Source: Armatimonadota bacterium (lineage in GTDB: Bacteria > Sysuimicrobiota > Sysuimicrobiia > Sysuimicrobiales > VGFF01). Taken from it: a stretch of 41,081 bases of DNA. Every line of letters begins with the position of its first letter. Positions within the stretch are counted from its first letter, which is position 1. The notes below the pieces were generated by a model. The model was not told the DNA's origin, ran no database searches, and saw nothing but the letters and a program-made list of their open reading frames with translations. Both the position numbers and the translations under genes were made by a program. This document shows positions 1 to 7,986 of the stretch, in pieces. The DNA lies in NCBI GenBank assembly GCA_016868955.1, contig VGFF01000001.1, positions 1 through 41,081 of the forward strand. The letters run 5' to 3'.

Positions 1-159
1 CGATGTGAGGTGGTCGCGGGGGAGCCGCGGCCGTCGAGCGACGTCGACCTCGTTCGTTGGTTCCCGCTGCGCCGCGTTCCCCGGATCGCGTTCCAAAACG
101 GCATCGAGGCGGTGCGCGCGCTGCGCTGTCAGCTCGAAAGCCGCCGAAGGGGCGTTTGA
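1..159 (+). CDS. C-terminal end of a probable NUDIX hydrolase (cut by window edge)
   Basis: The frame open from base 1 runs 52 codons to a TGA at 157-159. Its tail contains VRWFPLRRVPRIAF, which resembles the E-x-x-W-x-P-L-x-x-L-P stretch that follows the NUDIX box in nucleoside-diphosphate and ADP-ribose pyrophosphatases. The catalytic NUDIX box would lie outside the window, so the family call rests on this tail only. The gene converges on selD, whose stop lies 18 bases away. Codon use (G/C in third positions) agrees with real coding. Substrate cannot be told. Confidence 0.45.
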   Translation, partial: RCEVVAGEPRPSSDVDLVRWFPLRRVPRIAFQNGIEAVRALRCQLESRRRGV

Positions 160-177
160 ACCCACCCGTCCTGCGTG

Positions 178-1239
178 CTAGACGCAAACCTCGATTCGAC
201 CCGGGCTCGCCGCGACCGCGGCGGCCACCTCACCAATTTCGGCTACCCATTCGACGCCTTCCCGCCGCATGGCGGCCAGGAGCGACGGCAGTCGGTCTTC
301 GGCGACGGCGATGAGCAGCCCGCCGCTCGTCTGCGCGTCGCACAGGATCGTGCGCTGCAGATCCGTCACGGCATCGGACCAAGCGACATAAGTATCGGCC
401 AGCCGGCGGTTGCGCATCGTACCGCCGGGCACGACGCCGGCGCGGGCGAGGTTCCAAGCCGCGTCGATCACCGGCACAGCGCCTGCGCGCAACCGGGCTG
501 CGACCCCGGACCCGGTCGTCATCTCGTGGAGATGCCCGATGAGCCCGTAGCCCGTTACGTCCGTGCACGCGTGGACGCCGACCTCGGTCATGGCGTGGGA
601 GGCGGCGTCGTTGAGCCGGAGCATGACGCGGATCGCTTCTGCAACGGCGGCGGCGGGGGTTTGCGCCCGCTTGATCCCAGTGGTAAGGACGCCGAGTCCA
701 AGCGGTTTGGTGAGGATGAGCCGGTCCCCCGGCCGTGCGCCCGCGTTCGTGAGGACCCGATCCGGGTGCACGCGCCCGGTCACCGCGTAGCCAAACTTGG
801 GCTGCGGATCGTCGATGGAGTGCCCGCCCGCGACGACCACGCCGGCTTCGGTCATCTTCGATAGCCCGCCCCGGACGATTTCGGCGACGATCTCGTCGGC
901 GAGACGACCGGCCGGAAAGGCCAGGAAGTTCAGCGCCAGGAACGGCTGGGCGCCCATGGCGTAGACATCCGAGAGGCTATTGGCGGCCGCGATAGCTCCG
1001 TATGCATGCGGATCATCGACCACGGGCGTGAAGATGTCGACGGTCTGCACGATCGCTTCGGTCGGCGACAGACGATAGACGGCGGCGTCGTCCGACGTAG
1101 AGACCCCGACCAGCAAGTTCGGATCCCGAACCGCCGGGAGCTGCGCGAGCACCTTGTCTAGGTCCTCCGGACCCAGCTTGGATGCTCAGCCGGCGCAGTC
1201 GACCAGGCTTGTCAGTCGGACTCGTTCCCGCTCGGTCAC
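178..1239 (-). CDS. selD: Selenide, water dikinase (selenophosphate synthetase), itself a selenoprotein
   Basis: SelD makes selenophosphate from selenide and ATP, the selenium donor for selenocysteyl-tRNA and selenouridine. A conventional start at GTG 1152 gives 324 residues and lacks the family's N-terminus. Reading upstream through an in-frame TGA (1188-1186) restores it: LTSLVDCAGUASKLGPEDL, with Sec at residue 18 and the conserved Lys at 21. This matches the Cys/Sec-x-x-Lys spacing of known SelD (Cys17/Lys20 in E. coli). The start is GTG 1239, with GGAG five bases upstream, giving 353 residues, the normal family length. Further family motifs are GGHSIDDPQPKFG and the CTDVTGYGLIGHL stretch. 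A hairpin just after the TGA fits a bacterial SECIS. Divergent from the LysR gene. The UGA as Sec is inference from alignment and hairpin; the enzyme family is clear. Confidence 0.93.
1158..1176 (-). promoter_or_regulatory. Putative bacterial SECIS hairpin for the selD Sec codon
   Basis: On the minus strand, nine bases after the TGA, CTGGGTCC pairs with GGACCTAG (eight base pairs, one G-U) around a GGA loop. The apical loop starts 17 bases after the UGA and has G at its first positions. Both fit the described bacterial SECIS pattern (short G-starting loop, roughly 16-37 bases from the UGA, inside the coding region). SelB binding is inferred. Confidence 0.7.
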
Positions 1240-1307
1240 CGTTGCTCCAATTCTGCCACCAAAATGGCTGCGTGGGCTGCCCGCCGAACCCGAGAAACCG
1301 CTTTTCG

Positions 1308-1317
1308 ATTCGCGAAT
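1308..1317. promoter_or_regulatory. Possible LysR-type operator in the selD/LysR divergent region
   Basis: The 122-base divergent region holds the perfect palindrome ATTCGCGAAT. LysR-type regulators commonly autoregulate from a divergent promoter at short dyads. Downstream, TTTTCA (1324-1329) and TATAGT (1347-1352) with 17-base spacing could be a weak promoter for the LysR gene; its predicted start site would lie almost at the ATG. Only the palindrome is seen directly; its role is inference. Confidence 0.3.
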
Positions 1318-1361
1318 TGCGCGTTTTCATTGCTGGGTACGACCTCTATAGTAAAAACAAG

Positions 1362-2288
1362 ATGCTCAACGTTCATCAACTAAAGATCTTTCATACGGTT
1401 GCCCGGGCCGGTTCCTTCTCCCGAGCAGCTGAGGAGCTGCGAATCACGCAGCCTTCGGTGAGCATCCAGGTGCGAGAGCTGGAACGCACACTGGGCGTTG
1501 AGTTGTTCGATCAAATCGGCAAGCGGATCTTCCTCACCGAGGCCGGCAAGATTCTCGAAGACTACGCCGTCCGCGTGCTCGGCTTGTTGAACGAAGCCGA
1601 GCACGCAATTCGCGACGTCAAGGGTGCGACCGGCGGTCACCTGCGCGTGGGCGCGACGTCAGTGCCGGGCGTCTACCTATTGCCTCCGGTCCTCGGCCAA
1701 CTCCGCGAACGTCTCGCGAACACCGAGGTCACGCTCGAAATCGGCTTTGCGCGCCCCATCCAAGAGCGCCTGCTGCGAAACGAGCTCGACATCGCCGTCC
1801 TCGGCGGCGGACAACGCCACGAGGCGCTCGTGCACACGGCGTACCGAACCGACGAGATGGCCGTCGTCGCGGCACCGCGCAATCCCCTGGCGTCGCGCCG
1901 CGATCTGGCCGCGAACGATCTTGCGCGCGAGCGCTTGATCTTCCGGGAGCGCGGATCCGGCATGCGCGACGCGATCGATCAGGCGTTTGAGGCGCAAGGC
2001 CTCTCGCCGCTGCCGGCGATGGAGCTCTCCAGCATCGAAGCGATTATCCACGCGGTCACGGCGGATCTCGGCGTCAGCATTCTTTCTCATTTCGCTGTCG
2101 AAGAAGCGGTGCAGCGCGGCCACCTCGCGATCGTGCCGGTCTCCGACTTCCATCCGCGTCAGACCTTGTGGATCGTCCGGCACCGGGAGAAGCGCATGTC
2201 TTCGGTGGCGCGTGCGCTCCTCGACCTGCTGGCGGAAACCAGTCCGCCGGCCGCGAACGTGTCCACGGTTACTCCGGCAACGGCATAG
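1362..2288 (+). CDS. LysR-family transcriptional regulator
   Basis: A 308-residue regulator of normal LysR length. Residues 1-60 form the winged helix-turn-helix (LKIFHTVARAGSFSRAAEEL, then TQPSVSIQVRELE), followed by a linker helix and the effector-binding fold from about residue 90. The start ATG 1362 was chosen because the LysR fold begins here (MLNVHQLKIFHTV); the open frame extends upstream to 1182 but that part looks non-coding. No clear Shine-Dalgarno is visible, and a nearby -10-like TATAGT suggests a very short leader. The C-terminal domain looks like the CysB/CbbR-type group, but the effector and targets cannot be told. It is divergent from selD, so selD is a possible target. Confidence 0.9.
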   Translation: MLNVHQLKIFHTVARAGSFSRAAEELRITQPSVSIQVRELERTLGVELFDQIGKRIFLTEAGKILEDYAVRVLGLLNEAEHAIRDVKGATGGHLRVGATSVPGVYLLPPVLGQLRERLANTEVTLEIGFARPIQERLLRNELDIAVLGGGQRHEALVHTAYRTDEMAVVAAPRNPLASRRDLAANDLARERLIFRERGSGMRDAIDQAFEAQGLSPLPAMELSSIEAIIHAVTADLGVSILSHFAVEEAVQRGHLAIVPVSDFHPRQTLWIVRHREKRMSSVARALLDLLAETSPPAANVSTVTPATA

Positions 2289-2306
2289 CGAGGGAGCGCC
2301 CGGCGC

Positions 2307-2690
2307 GTGACCTTCGAGATCCTCGAGCATACGGCCGAGGTGGGCTTGTTGGTTCGGGCGCCGACGCTCGCCGTTGATTGGCTGAACGAGCTCCTCTACC
2401 TTCACGACCGCGACGGCATGCTGGCGGCCGCCGTCGACGTGGAGCGCTCCAGCGAGACGTTCGTAGAAGCTTCGGTGCGCGGAGAGCGTTTCGACGCGGC
2501 GAAGCACGATCAACTGCTGGAAGTGAAGGCCGCGACCTACCATCAGCCGGAGGTGAAGCGAGGCGACGACGGTTGGACCGCCCGCGTGTACCTCAATATC
2601 TGGGCGCAGGGGTCCCCGCCTCGATCGGGAATTCTCGTCCATCATGATCGAGCTGAAGAGGCTACGCGAAGAACCGGAACTCTACCGTGA
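2307..2690 (+). CDS. Archease-like protein, internally shortened
   Basis: Archease promotes RNA ligase RtcB turnover. Visible family parts are the N-terminal FEILEHTAEVG, VDWLNELLYLHD, EVKAATYH and the GWTARVYLNI end. About 40-45 residues that normally separate the EHTAD strand from the VDWLNELL helix are missing, and the two parts are joined as LLVRAPTLAVDWLNELL. The usual Asp of HTAD is Glu, and the usual terminal Asp of the final strand is Asn. The frame then runs past the normal end and overlaps serS by 47 bases. GTG start, with GGGAG ten bases upstream. No rtcB is in the window. The loss of metal-binding acids and of a domain piece suggests a reduced or non-functional protein. Confidence 0.65.
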   Translation: MTFEILEHTAEVGLLVRAPTLAVDWLNELLYLHDRDGMLAAAVDVERSSETFVEASVRGERFDAAKHDQLLEVKAATYHQPEVKRGDDGWTARVYLNIWAQGSPPRSGILVHHDRAEEATRRTGTLP

Positions 2691-3948
2691 AGCGTTGCGC
2701 AAGAAGCGTCGCGATCCGGCGCTAGCCGAGTCGGCGCTCATGGCGGACCGCGAATGGCGGGACGCACTCCAGAAAATGGAGACGCTGCGCGCCGACCAGA
2801 ACCGCGCAAGCGCGGCGGTTCCGAACCTGCGCGCCGAGGAGCGACCGGCGCGACTCGCCGAGCTGCGCGCGCTGTCGGCCGAGCTGAAGACCTTGGAGCC
2901 CGTCGTGCGCGAGCGCAAGAAAGCGCTCGATCGGGTGTTGATGCGGATCCCCAATCCGCCTCACGCCAGCGTTCCCGAGGGCGCGGACGGCAATGACAAT
3001 GTGACGCTGCGCCAATGGGGAGAGCGGCCCGCCTTTCCGTTTCCGCCGCGCGACCACGTCGAGATCAGCCTGGCACTGGACGTCGTCGACTTCGAGCGGG
3101 CCGCGCGCGTCGCGGGCACGCGGTCCTACTATCTGAAGAACGAAGCCGTTCTCCTGCAGCACGGGCTCGTTCGATTCGCCATGGAATTCCTCGTCCAACA
3201 GAACTTCGTCCCCGTGTTGACGCCCACCATGGTCCGACGTGCCGTCGTGGTCGGCACGATGGGCGGGCCGGGCCTCGACGAACAAATGGTCTACCGCATC
3301 GAGGATGAAGACCTGGCGCTCACGGGAACGTCCGAGGTGCCGCTGGTCGCGATGCACATGGACGAAGTTCTCGACGCCGCCAGCTTGCCGCTCCGCTACG
3401 TCGGCTACTCTCCTTGTTATCGTCGAGAGGCTGGTGCGCACGGGCGCGATAGCAAGGGACTGTTTCGCGTGCACCAGTTCGACAAGGTCGAGATGGTGTC
3501 GTTCACGCGGCCCGACGAGTCGTGGCCGGAGCACGATCGGCTCCTGGCGCTCGAGGAGCGCATCATGCAAGCGCTGGCGCTGCCATACCGCGTCGTCGAC
3601 ATCTGCGGCGGCGATCTGGGCGACCCTGCGGCGAAGAAGTACGATATCGAAGCGTGGATGCCCGGCCGCGGCGACTACGGCGAGACCCACTCCTGCAGCA
3701 ACTGCACCGACTATCAAGCACGTCGCCTCGCGATCCGGTTTCGGGATGGCGGCAATGTGGAGACGTTGCACACGCTCAACGGTACGGCCATCGCGACGAC
3801 CCGCGCGATCCTGGCCATCCTCGAGAACGGACAGCAAGCGGATGGCAGCGTTCGCATTCCCGATGCCCTCGTTCCTTACGTCGGCTTCGCCGCGATCGAA
3901 CCGCGCCGTCGCAGCGCCGCGTCGCCGACCGCGAAGGAGGTTTCGTGA
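2644..3948 (+). CDS. serS: Seryl-tRNA synthetase
   Basis: Class II aminoacyl-tRNA synthetase that charges tRNA-Ser (and the tRNA-Sec precursor, relevant to the nearby Sec-containing selD). The 434 residues match the family. Residues 1-110 form the antiparallel coiled coil that grips the tRNA long arm. The catalytic core follows, with LTGTSEVPL, motif 2 around YSPCYRREAGAHGRDSKG, the FRVHQFDKVEM strand and motif 3 (LNGTAIATTRAILAILENGQ). The ATG start overlaps the archease-like frame by 47 bases and no strong ribosome-binding site is visible. The downstream TPR gene overlaps the stop, so the two are co-transcribed. Confidence 0.97.
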   Translation: MIELKRLREEPELYREALRKKRRDPALAESALMADREWRDALQKMETLRADQNRASAAVPNLRAEERPARLAELRALSAELKTLEPVVRERKKALDRVLMRIPNPPHASVPEGADGNDNVTLRQWGERPAFPFPPRDHVEISLALDVVDFERAARVAGTRSYYLKNEAVLLQHGLVRFAMEFLVQQNFVPVLTPTMVRRAVVVGTMGGPGLDEQMVYRIEDEDLALTGTSEVPLVAMHMDEVLDAASLPLRYVGYSPCYRREAGAHGRDSKGLFRVHQFDKVEMVSFTRPDESWPEHDRLLALEERIMQALALPYRVVDICGGDLGDPAAKKYDIEAWMPGRGDYGETHSCSNCTDYQARRLAIRFRDGGNVETLHTLNGTAIATTRAILAILENGQQADGSVRIPDALVPYVGFAAIEPRRRSAASPTAKEVS

Positions 3949-4493
3949 ATCCAGAGCTCCAAGCACGGCTCGCGGAAGGGGAACGCCTCCTAGATGAAGG
4001 CGCGCTCGAGGAAGCCGAACGAGCGCTGCGGCAAGCCATCGCGATCGACGTCCGGTATGCGCCGGCGCACAGCAAGCTCGGCGTGACCTTGGCGCGCAGC
4101 AAGCGGTACGACGAAGCGATCGAGTGCTTCCGGGACGCCTTGGAAGTCGATCCGCTATTCGCGGCGGCCTACTCGAATCTTGGGAATGTGTACTACGAGC
4201 AGAACCGCGAAAGCGACGCGATCGCGGCCTACAAGAAGGCGGTCGAGGTCGATCCAGACTATTGGATCGGGTATCAGAATCTCGCCGCCGTGTACAAAAA
4301 GCAAGGCAACTATCACGAGTTCGTCCGCAACATGAAGAAGGCAACGGGATTGTCGGCGCGCGCACCGGAGCGCCGATCATGGTCAGGGGAAACGCCGGCG
4401 AGCGGCGGCGGCAAGCGCCGGCGATGGGGATGTCTGCCTGGGGCCGCCATCCTCGCGATTGCGGCAACCGCTGCCTGGCTGCGGTTCTCGTAG
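3945..4493 (+). CDS. TPR-repeat protein with C-terminal membrane anchor
   Basis: 182 residues starting at GTG 3945, which overlaps the serS stop (GTGA). AAGGAGG lies four bases upstream and decides the start. Three to four tetratricopeptide repeats cover about residues 8-125 (for example AYSNLGNVYYEQNRESDAIA, with the next repeat spaced 34 residues). A basic linker leads to one hydrophobic helix near the C-terminus (LPGAAILAIAATAAWL), so the protein is probably tail-anchored with the repeats in the cytosol. TPRs are protein-binding scaffolds; no partner can be named. The gene converges with the membrane protease gene, 36 bases away. Confidence 0.85.
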   Translation: MNPELQARLAEGERLLDEGALEEAERALRQAIAIDVRYAPAHSKLGVTLARSKRYDEAIECFRDALEVDPLFAAAYSNLGNVYYEQNRESDAIAAYKKAVEVDPDYWIGYQNLAAVYKKQGNYHEFVRNMKKATGLSARAPERRSWSGETPASGGGKRRRWGCLPGAAILAIAATAAWLRFS

Positions 4494-4529
4494 CATTCTT
4501 CGACGCGAGCCTTCGGTCGAGCCGGTCGG

Positions 4530-5744
4530 TTAGGCGCCGGGGCCGGGCGTCGGACCTGTGTCGGCCGAAGTGTCACGCCCGTGGCCGGCATCGTCGGCGG
4601 AGGCGTCGCTCGGCCGGCGTTCGGCGGGCCGGTCAGCCCCCAGTTCGGTGCGGATCCGAATCAAGTACATGAGGTCGGATCGCGTAAGCAGCCCTTCCAG
4701 CTCACCGTGATCGCCCATTACCAGCAGTCTACCGACGTTGGCGCGCAGCATCCGCGCCAACGCTTCGTAGGCGCTCGTTCCGGTGCGGACGGTTTGCGCG
4801 CGCGCGATCGGCGTCATCACGTCGCGCACACGTAGATCGCTCCAGGTGTCGCGTGGGTGCGGCTTAATGTCGTGCAGCGTGACGATTCCGACGACGCGGT
4901 CTCCGTACGAAACGGGGTACCCGCCGTGCTTGTGTCGGAGAAAGTGATCCATGACCGCTTGCTCGACGGACAGCGATTGCTCGATCGTGATGACCTCTGT
5001 CGTCATGACGTCGCGCACGCGCACCCCGCGTAGGGCGTTGCGCAGCAGCAATTGCTGGTACGATGCGCCGGCTCCATGATCGAGGAACCAGCCGATCAAG
5101 ATCATCCAGATACCCTGGATCAGCTGCCCGCCCAAGACGGTGACGACGCCTAAAACGATCAGCAAGTTCGCGGCGATCCGGCCGAGTCCGCTGGCGATGC
5201 GGGTCGCCTGCTCCAATCCCAGGAAGCGCCAGAGCACGGCACGTAGGATCCGGCCGCCGTCGAGGGGGAGGGCCGGAAGCAAGTTGAAGCCGCAGAGGAT
5301 CAGGTTCGCCAGGGATAGGTATTCCATCAGGATCGCCGCTGGCACGCGTTGACCATGGGGCGTGATCAGCCAGAAGAACCCGGCGAGGAAGAAGGACGTG
5401 ATCGGTCCCGCGATCGCGATCCAAAACTCCTGGCGCGGATCCTCGGGCTCGCTCGTGATCTGCGCGACCCCGCCGAAGAGGAACAATGTGATGCTGCGCG
5501 TCGCGATGCGAAAGTGACGCGCGGCCAGCGCGTGTCCAAGTTCGTGCAGCATAACCGACAGGAACAACAGGACGGCGCCTGTGATGCCCATCGACCAATA
5601 CAGATTCGCCGGCAAATTCGGCATTTGTGCAGGGAATACGCCGCGCGCCAGCGTCATCGAGATGACGCCCAGCGCGACGAACCAGGTCAGGTGGATTTGG
5701 ACCGCTATCCCGGCAATCCGGCCGATCTTGATGGCGCCGCCCAC
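4530..5744 (-). CDS. Site-2-type intramembrane zinc protease (M50B) with two CBS domains
   Basis: A 404-residue rhomboid-unrelated site-2 protease. The zinc motif HELGH is at residues 67-71 within a membrane helix, and the third ligand motif LPALPLDGGR holds Asp162. Six or so membrane segments are followed by paired CBS domains (VRDVMTTEVITIEQSLSVEQ and VRDVMTPIARAQTVRTGTSA), which usually sense adenosine nucleotides. I chose GTG 5744 because GAGGGA lies just upstream and the family begins MGGAIKIGRIAGI; an ATG at 5831 in the same frame would add 29 unfamily-like residues. Divergent from trxA. Substrates of this subfamily are often anti-sigma factors or membrane proteins, but none is visible here. 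Confidence 0.9.
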   Translation of the reverse strand: MGGAIKIGRIAGIAVQIHLTWFVALGVISMTLARGVFPAQMPNLPANLYWSMGITGAVLLFLSVMLHELGHALAARHFRIATRSITLFLFGGVAQITSEPEDPRQEFWIAIAGPITSFFLAGFFWLITPHGQRVPAAILMEYLSLANLILCGFNLLPALPLDGGRILRAVLWRFLGLEQATRIASGLGRIAANLLIVLGVVTVLGGQLIQGIWMILIGWFLDHGAGASYQQLLLRNALRGVRVRDVMTTEVITIEQSLSVEQAVMDHFLRHKHGGYPVSYGDRVVGIVTLHDIKPHPRDTWSDLRVRDVMTPIARAQTVRTGTSAYEALARMLRANVGRLLVMGDHGELEGLLTRSDLMYLIRIRTELGADRPAERRPSDASADDAGHGRDTSADTGPTPGPGA

Positions 5745-5930
5745 GGATTCCCTCGCGACTTCGATGAGTCTCGCTTTCCCAGGGTACGGTAATTCAGGGA
5801 CGCCGGACAGCGCGGACGGCTGTGTTACCATGGGCCGGGCGGGAATAGTGCAGTGCGTTCCCGCGTTTCCACGATTCGGAGAAAATCCGCGGGCGGTCGT
5901 CCAGGTTTCGTGTCGAGGGAGGTGCGGGAT

Positions 5931-6269
5931 ATGGCAGGTAAGCCGTTCGAGACAACGGACGCGAAGTTCGAAAACGAGGTTCTGAAGTCGCAAACGCCCG
6001 TGGTTGTGGACTTCTGGGCGACCTGGTGTGGACCTTGTCGGATGATCGCGCCCATCGTCGAGGAGCTCGCGGGTGAGCTGGAGGGGCGCGTGGGCTTCGC
6101 GAAGCTCGACGTCGACCACAATCCCGGAACCGCGATGAAGTACAACGTGATGTCGATTCCAACGCTCGGCGTCTTCAAGGACGGCAAGCTCGTCGATCGC
6201 ATCATCGGCTACATGCCGAAGGCGCAGTTGAAGCAGAAGATCGAAACGGCGCTGACCTCCGTCGCCTAG
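5931..6269 (+). CDS. trxA: Thioredoxin
   Basis: A 112-residue cytosolic disulfide reductase with the active site WCGPC and the family's cis-proline region (MSIPTLGVFKDGK). No signal peptide. The start ATG 5931 is set by GGAGG eight bases upstream; the longer frame from 5853 is not needed. The probable reductase partner trxB lies about 800 bases downstream on the opposite strand. A clear terminator follows, so trxA is probably monocistronic. Confidence 0.96.
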   Translation: MAGKPFETTDAKFENEVLKSQTPVVVDFWATWCGPCRMIAPIVEELAGELEGRVGFAKLDVDHNPGTAMKYNVMSIPTLGVFKDGKLVDRIIGYMPKAQLKQKIETALTSVA

Positions 6270-6339
6270 TTCCGCCGGGGCAAGCGAGTTGACGATCGGC
6301 TTCGCAGTCGACCGGGAGACTAACGGCGCATAGGCGAAG

Positions 6340-6370
6340 GAGCCCGGCCGCGGACGGCGGGCTCGTTTTT
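6340..6370 (+). terminator. Rho-independent terminator of trxA
   Basis: GAGCCCG pairs with CGGGCTC (7 bp) around an 11-base loop and is followed by GTTTTT. It lies about 70 bases after the trxA stop. Confidence 0.8.
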
Positions 6371-6392
6371 CATTCTCCCTGTTTCGGTGGTG

Positions 6393-6764
6393 CTAGGCAC
6401 TGGCCGTGTCCATGTACTTGCGCGCGAATTGCGTCACGAACGGAATTTCGAAACGCTCCCCGCGATTGTCCTTCATTGCGTAGAGGATCGACAGCACGAA
6501 CCAAGCGAGCCACAGCAGCGGGAGCAACGGCAGGAGGAAGAGAAACAGCACGCCGACGAGCGGAATCGCCCCGAGAATCGACGCGAAGATCGATAATGCG
6601 AAGCTAATGACCGCGACGCCCAATCCGAAGAACAAACCCTGGCATCCGTGATTCCGCATGAAGGCGTTCTTCTTGAGGGCGGACACGACGATCACGAACG
6701 CAATGATCCAGATCGGGTGCGCGAGCGCTGTGAGAAGACGGTTCTCGTCGGCTACGGACTCTAT
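6393..6764 (-). CDS. DUF4870/Tic20-like small membrane protein, apparently starting at AUA
   Basis: The family pattern is a polar start, a short helix, a loop ending in F-x-R-x-H-x-x-Q-x-L-F, then two helices and a short basic tail ending in a pattern like RFEIPFVTQFARKY. The first ordinary start (GTG 6695) falls inside the first helix. Reading upstream gives ESVADENRLLTALAHPIWII, which matches the family's usual N-terminus. The only sensible initiation point is ATA 6764-6762, with GGGGAGG six bases upstream. No ATG, GTG or TTG exists in frame above it before a stop. This gives 123 residues and two to three membrane segments. Either a true AUA start or a G-to-A base error explains it. Function unknown. 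Same strand as trxB. Confidence 0.6.
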   Translation of the reverse strand: MESVADENRLLTALAHPIWIIAFVIVVSALKKNAFMRNHGCQGLFFGLGVAVISFALSIFASILGAIPLVGVLFLFLLPLLPLLWLAWFVLSILYAMKDNRGERFEIPFVTQFARKYMDTASA

Positions 6765-6868
6765 GGCACCCCTCCCCGCAGTGTAATTACCAGTCCCTTT
6801 TTCGGCTCGCGGCGCGTGATCCTCTCCGATCTCGCGTCGGCGGGCGCCATTTCCGTACGATTTGGTGG

Positions 6869-6997
6869 TTACTGCAGCCAGCGATCCTCGCCGCCGGCGT
6901 GCGGCGCGGTCTCGCGGGGATCGGATTCAGGCGTCATCGTCACGACCAGCGCGAGGCAGAAGAGGATGGTGGTCCAGAAGATCACGGGCTCGACCAC
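6869..6997 (-). CDS. Possible small single-helix membrane protein
   Basis: A 42-codon frame between trxB and the DUF4870-like gene. It starts at GTG 6997, with GGGGGG about eight bases upstream. One hydrophobic helix (VIFWTTILFCLALVVTM) comes first, followed by an acidic-polar tail ending DRWLQ. The hydrophobic-then-polar layout and G/C-rich third positions argue for coding. No family recognised. It would be co-transcribed with trxB. Confidence 0.4.
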   Translation of the reverse strand: MVEPVIFWTTILFCLALVVTMTPESDPRETAPHAGGEDRWLQ

Positions 6998-7048
6998 GAC
7001 GAAAACCCCCCATGCACACTATCGGCATGGGAGATCGAAGCCTTGAGC

Positions 7049-7984
7049 TTACTCGTTTGCGCCTAGCCAACGCTCGGCTTCCATGGCGGCTTGACAGCCG
7101 TAACCGGCCGCGGTGATCGCTTGCCGGAAAACGTGGTCGTGCAAGTCCCCGGCCGCGAACACACCGTCTACGCTCGTCATCATCCCGGACCGCAACCGAA
7201 TGTATCCCGTGTCTTCGAGCTCGACGTGTCCTTTCAGAAACTCCGTATTTGGGATGTGTCCAATCGCCACGAAGATGCCGTCCGCAGAGACGGCGCGGGT
7301 CTCGCCGTTGCGCACGTCCCGCAGTCGCGCGCCGGTCACCTTGGATTCCTGTCCCAGCACCTCATCGACGACCTGATGCCACTCGAAACGGATCTTTTCG
7401 TGCCGCATCGCCCGGTCTTGCATGATCTTGCTGGCGCGCAGATCGCCTCGCCGGTGCACGACGGTCACGGAGGAAGCCAGGTTTGCGAGGTAGAGCGCTT
7501 CCTCTATCGCCGTGTCACCGCCGCCAACGACGATGATCGGTTTGTTGCGGAAGAAGAATCCGTCGCACGTCGCGCAGCTCGAGACCCCGAACCCGAGATA
7601 CCGCTGCTCCGAAGGGATACCCAGCCACTTCGCCCGGGCGCCGGTGGCGAGGATGACGGCCCGGCCCTCATGCCAGGCGGCGCCGCCGACCTCCAGTCGG
7701 AAGGGACGCCGCGTGAAGTCGATGTTCGTCACGTCGTCGGTCACGAACTCGGTGCCGACGCGCTCGGCTTGCTCGCGCATCTGCTGCATGAGCTGAGGTC
7801 CGAGGATGCCGTCCCGAAAGCCAGGGTAGTTTTCAACTTCCGTCGTGAGCATCAATTGTCCGCCCGCCTGGCTGCCTTCGATAACCAAGGGGCCGAGATT
7901 TGCTCGCGCCGCGTAGATGGCGGCGGTCAAGCCTGCCGGGCCTGACCCGACGATGATGACATTGCGCACGTTCCTGGCCTCCAT
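7049..7984 (-). CDS. trxB: Thioredoxin reductase (NADPH)
   Basis: A 311-residue flavoprotein that passes electrons from NADPH through FAD to thioredoxin. It has the FAD-binding GSGPAGLTAAIYAAR near the N-terminus, the redox pair SSCATC (Cys137/Cys140), the NADPH-binding VVGGGDTAIEEALYL and the C-terminal FAD motif GVFAAGDLHDH. The expected TrxB length is about 310. Start ATG 7984 is preferred; TTG 7990 is two codons upstream in frame. The start region overlaps a set of palindromes that may serve as operator. Confidence 0.95.
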   Translation of the reverse strand: MEARNVRNVIIVGSGPAGLTAAIYAARANLGPLVIEGSQAGGQLMLTTEVENYPGFRDGILGPQLMQQMREQAERVGTEFVTDDVTNIDFTRRPFRLEVGGAAWHEGRAVILATGARAKWLGIPSEQRYLGFGVSSCATCDGFFFRNKPIIVVGGGDTAIEEALYLANLASSVTVVHRRGDLRASKIMQDRAMRHEKIRFEWHQVVDEVLGQESKVTGARLRDVRNGETRAVSADGIFVAIGHIPNTEFLKGHVELEDTGYIRLRSGMMTSVDGVFAAGDLHDHVFRQAITAAGYGCQAAMEAERWLGANE

Positions 7985-7986
7985 TC

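Noticed and set aside
2722..4467. 581-codon open frame antisense to serS
   Set aside because: Arg/Ser/Pro-rich shadow of a high-GC gene with no recognisable fold; serS is certain.
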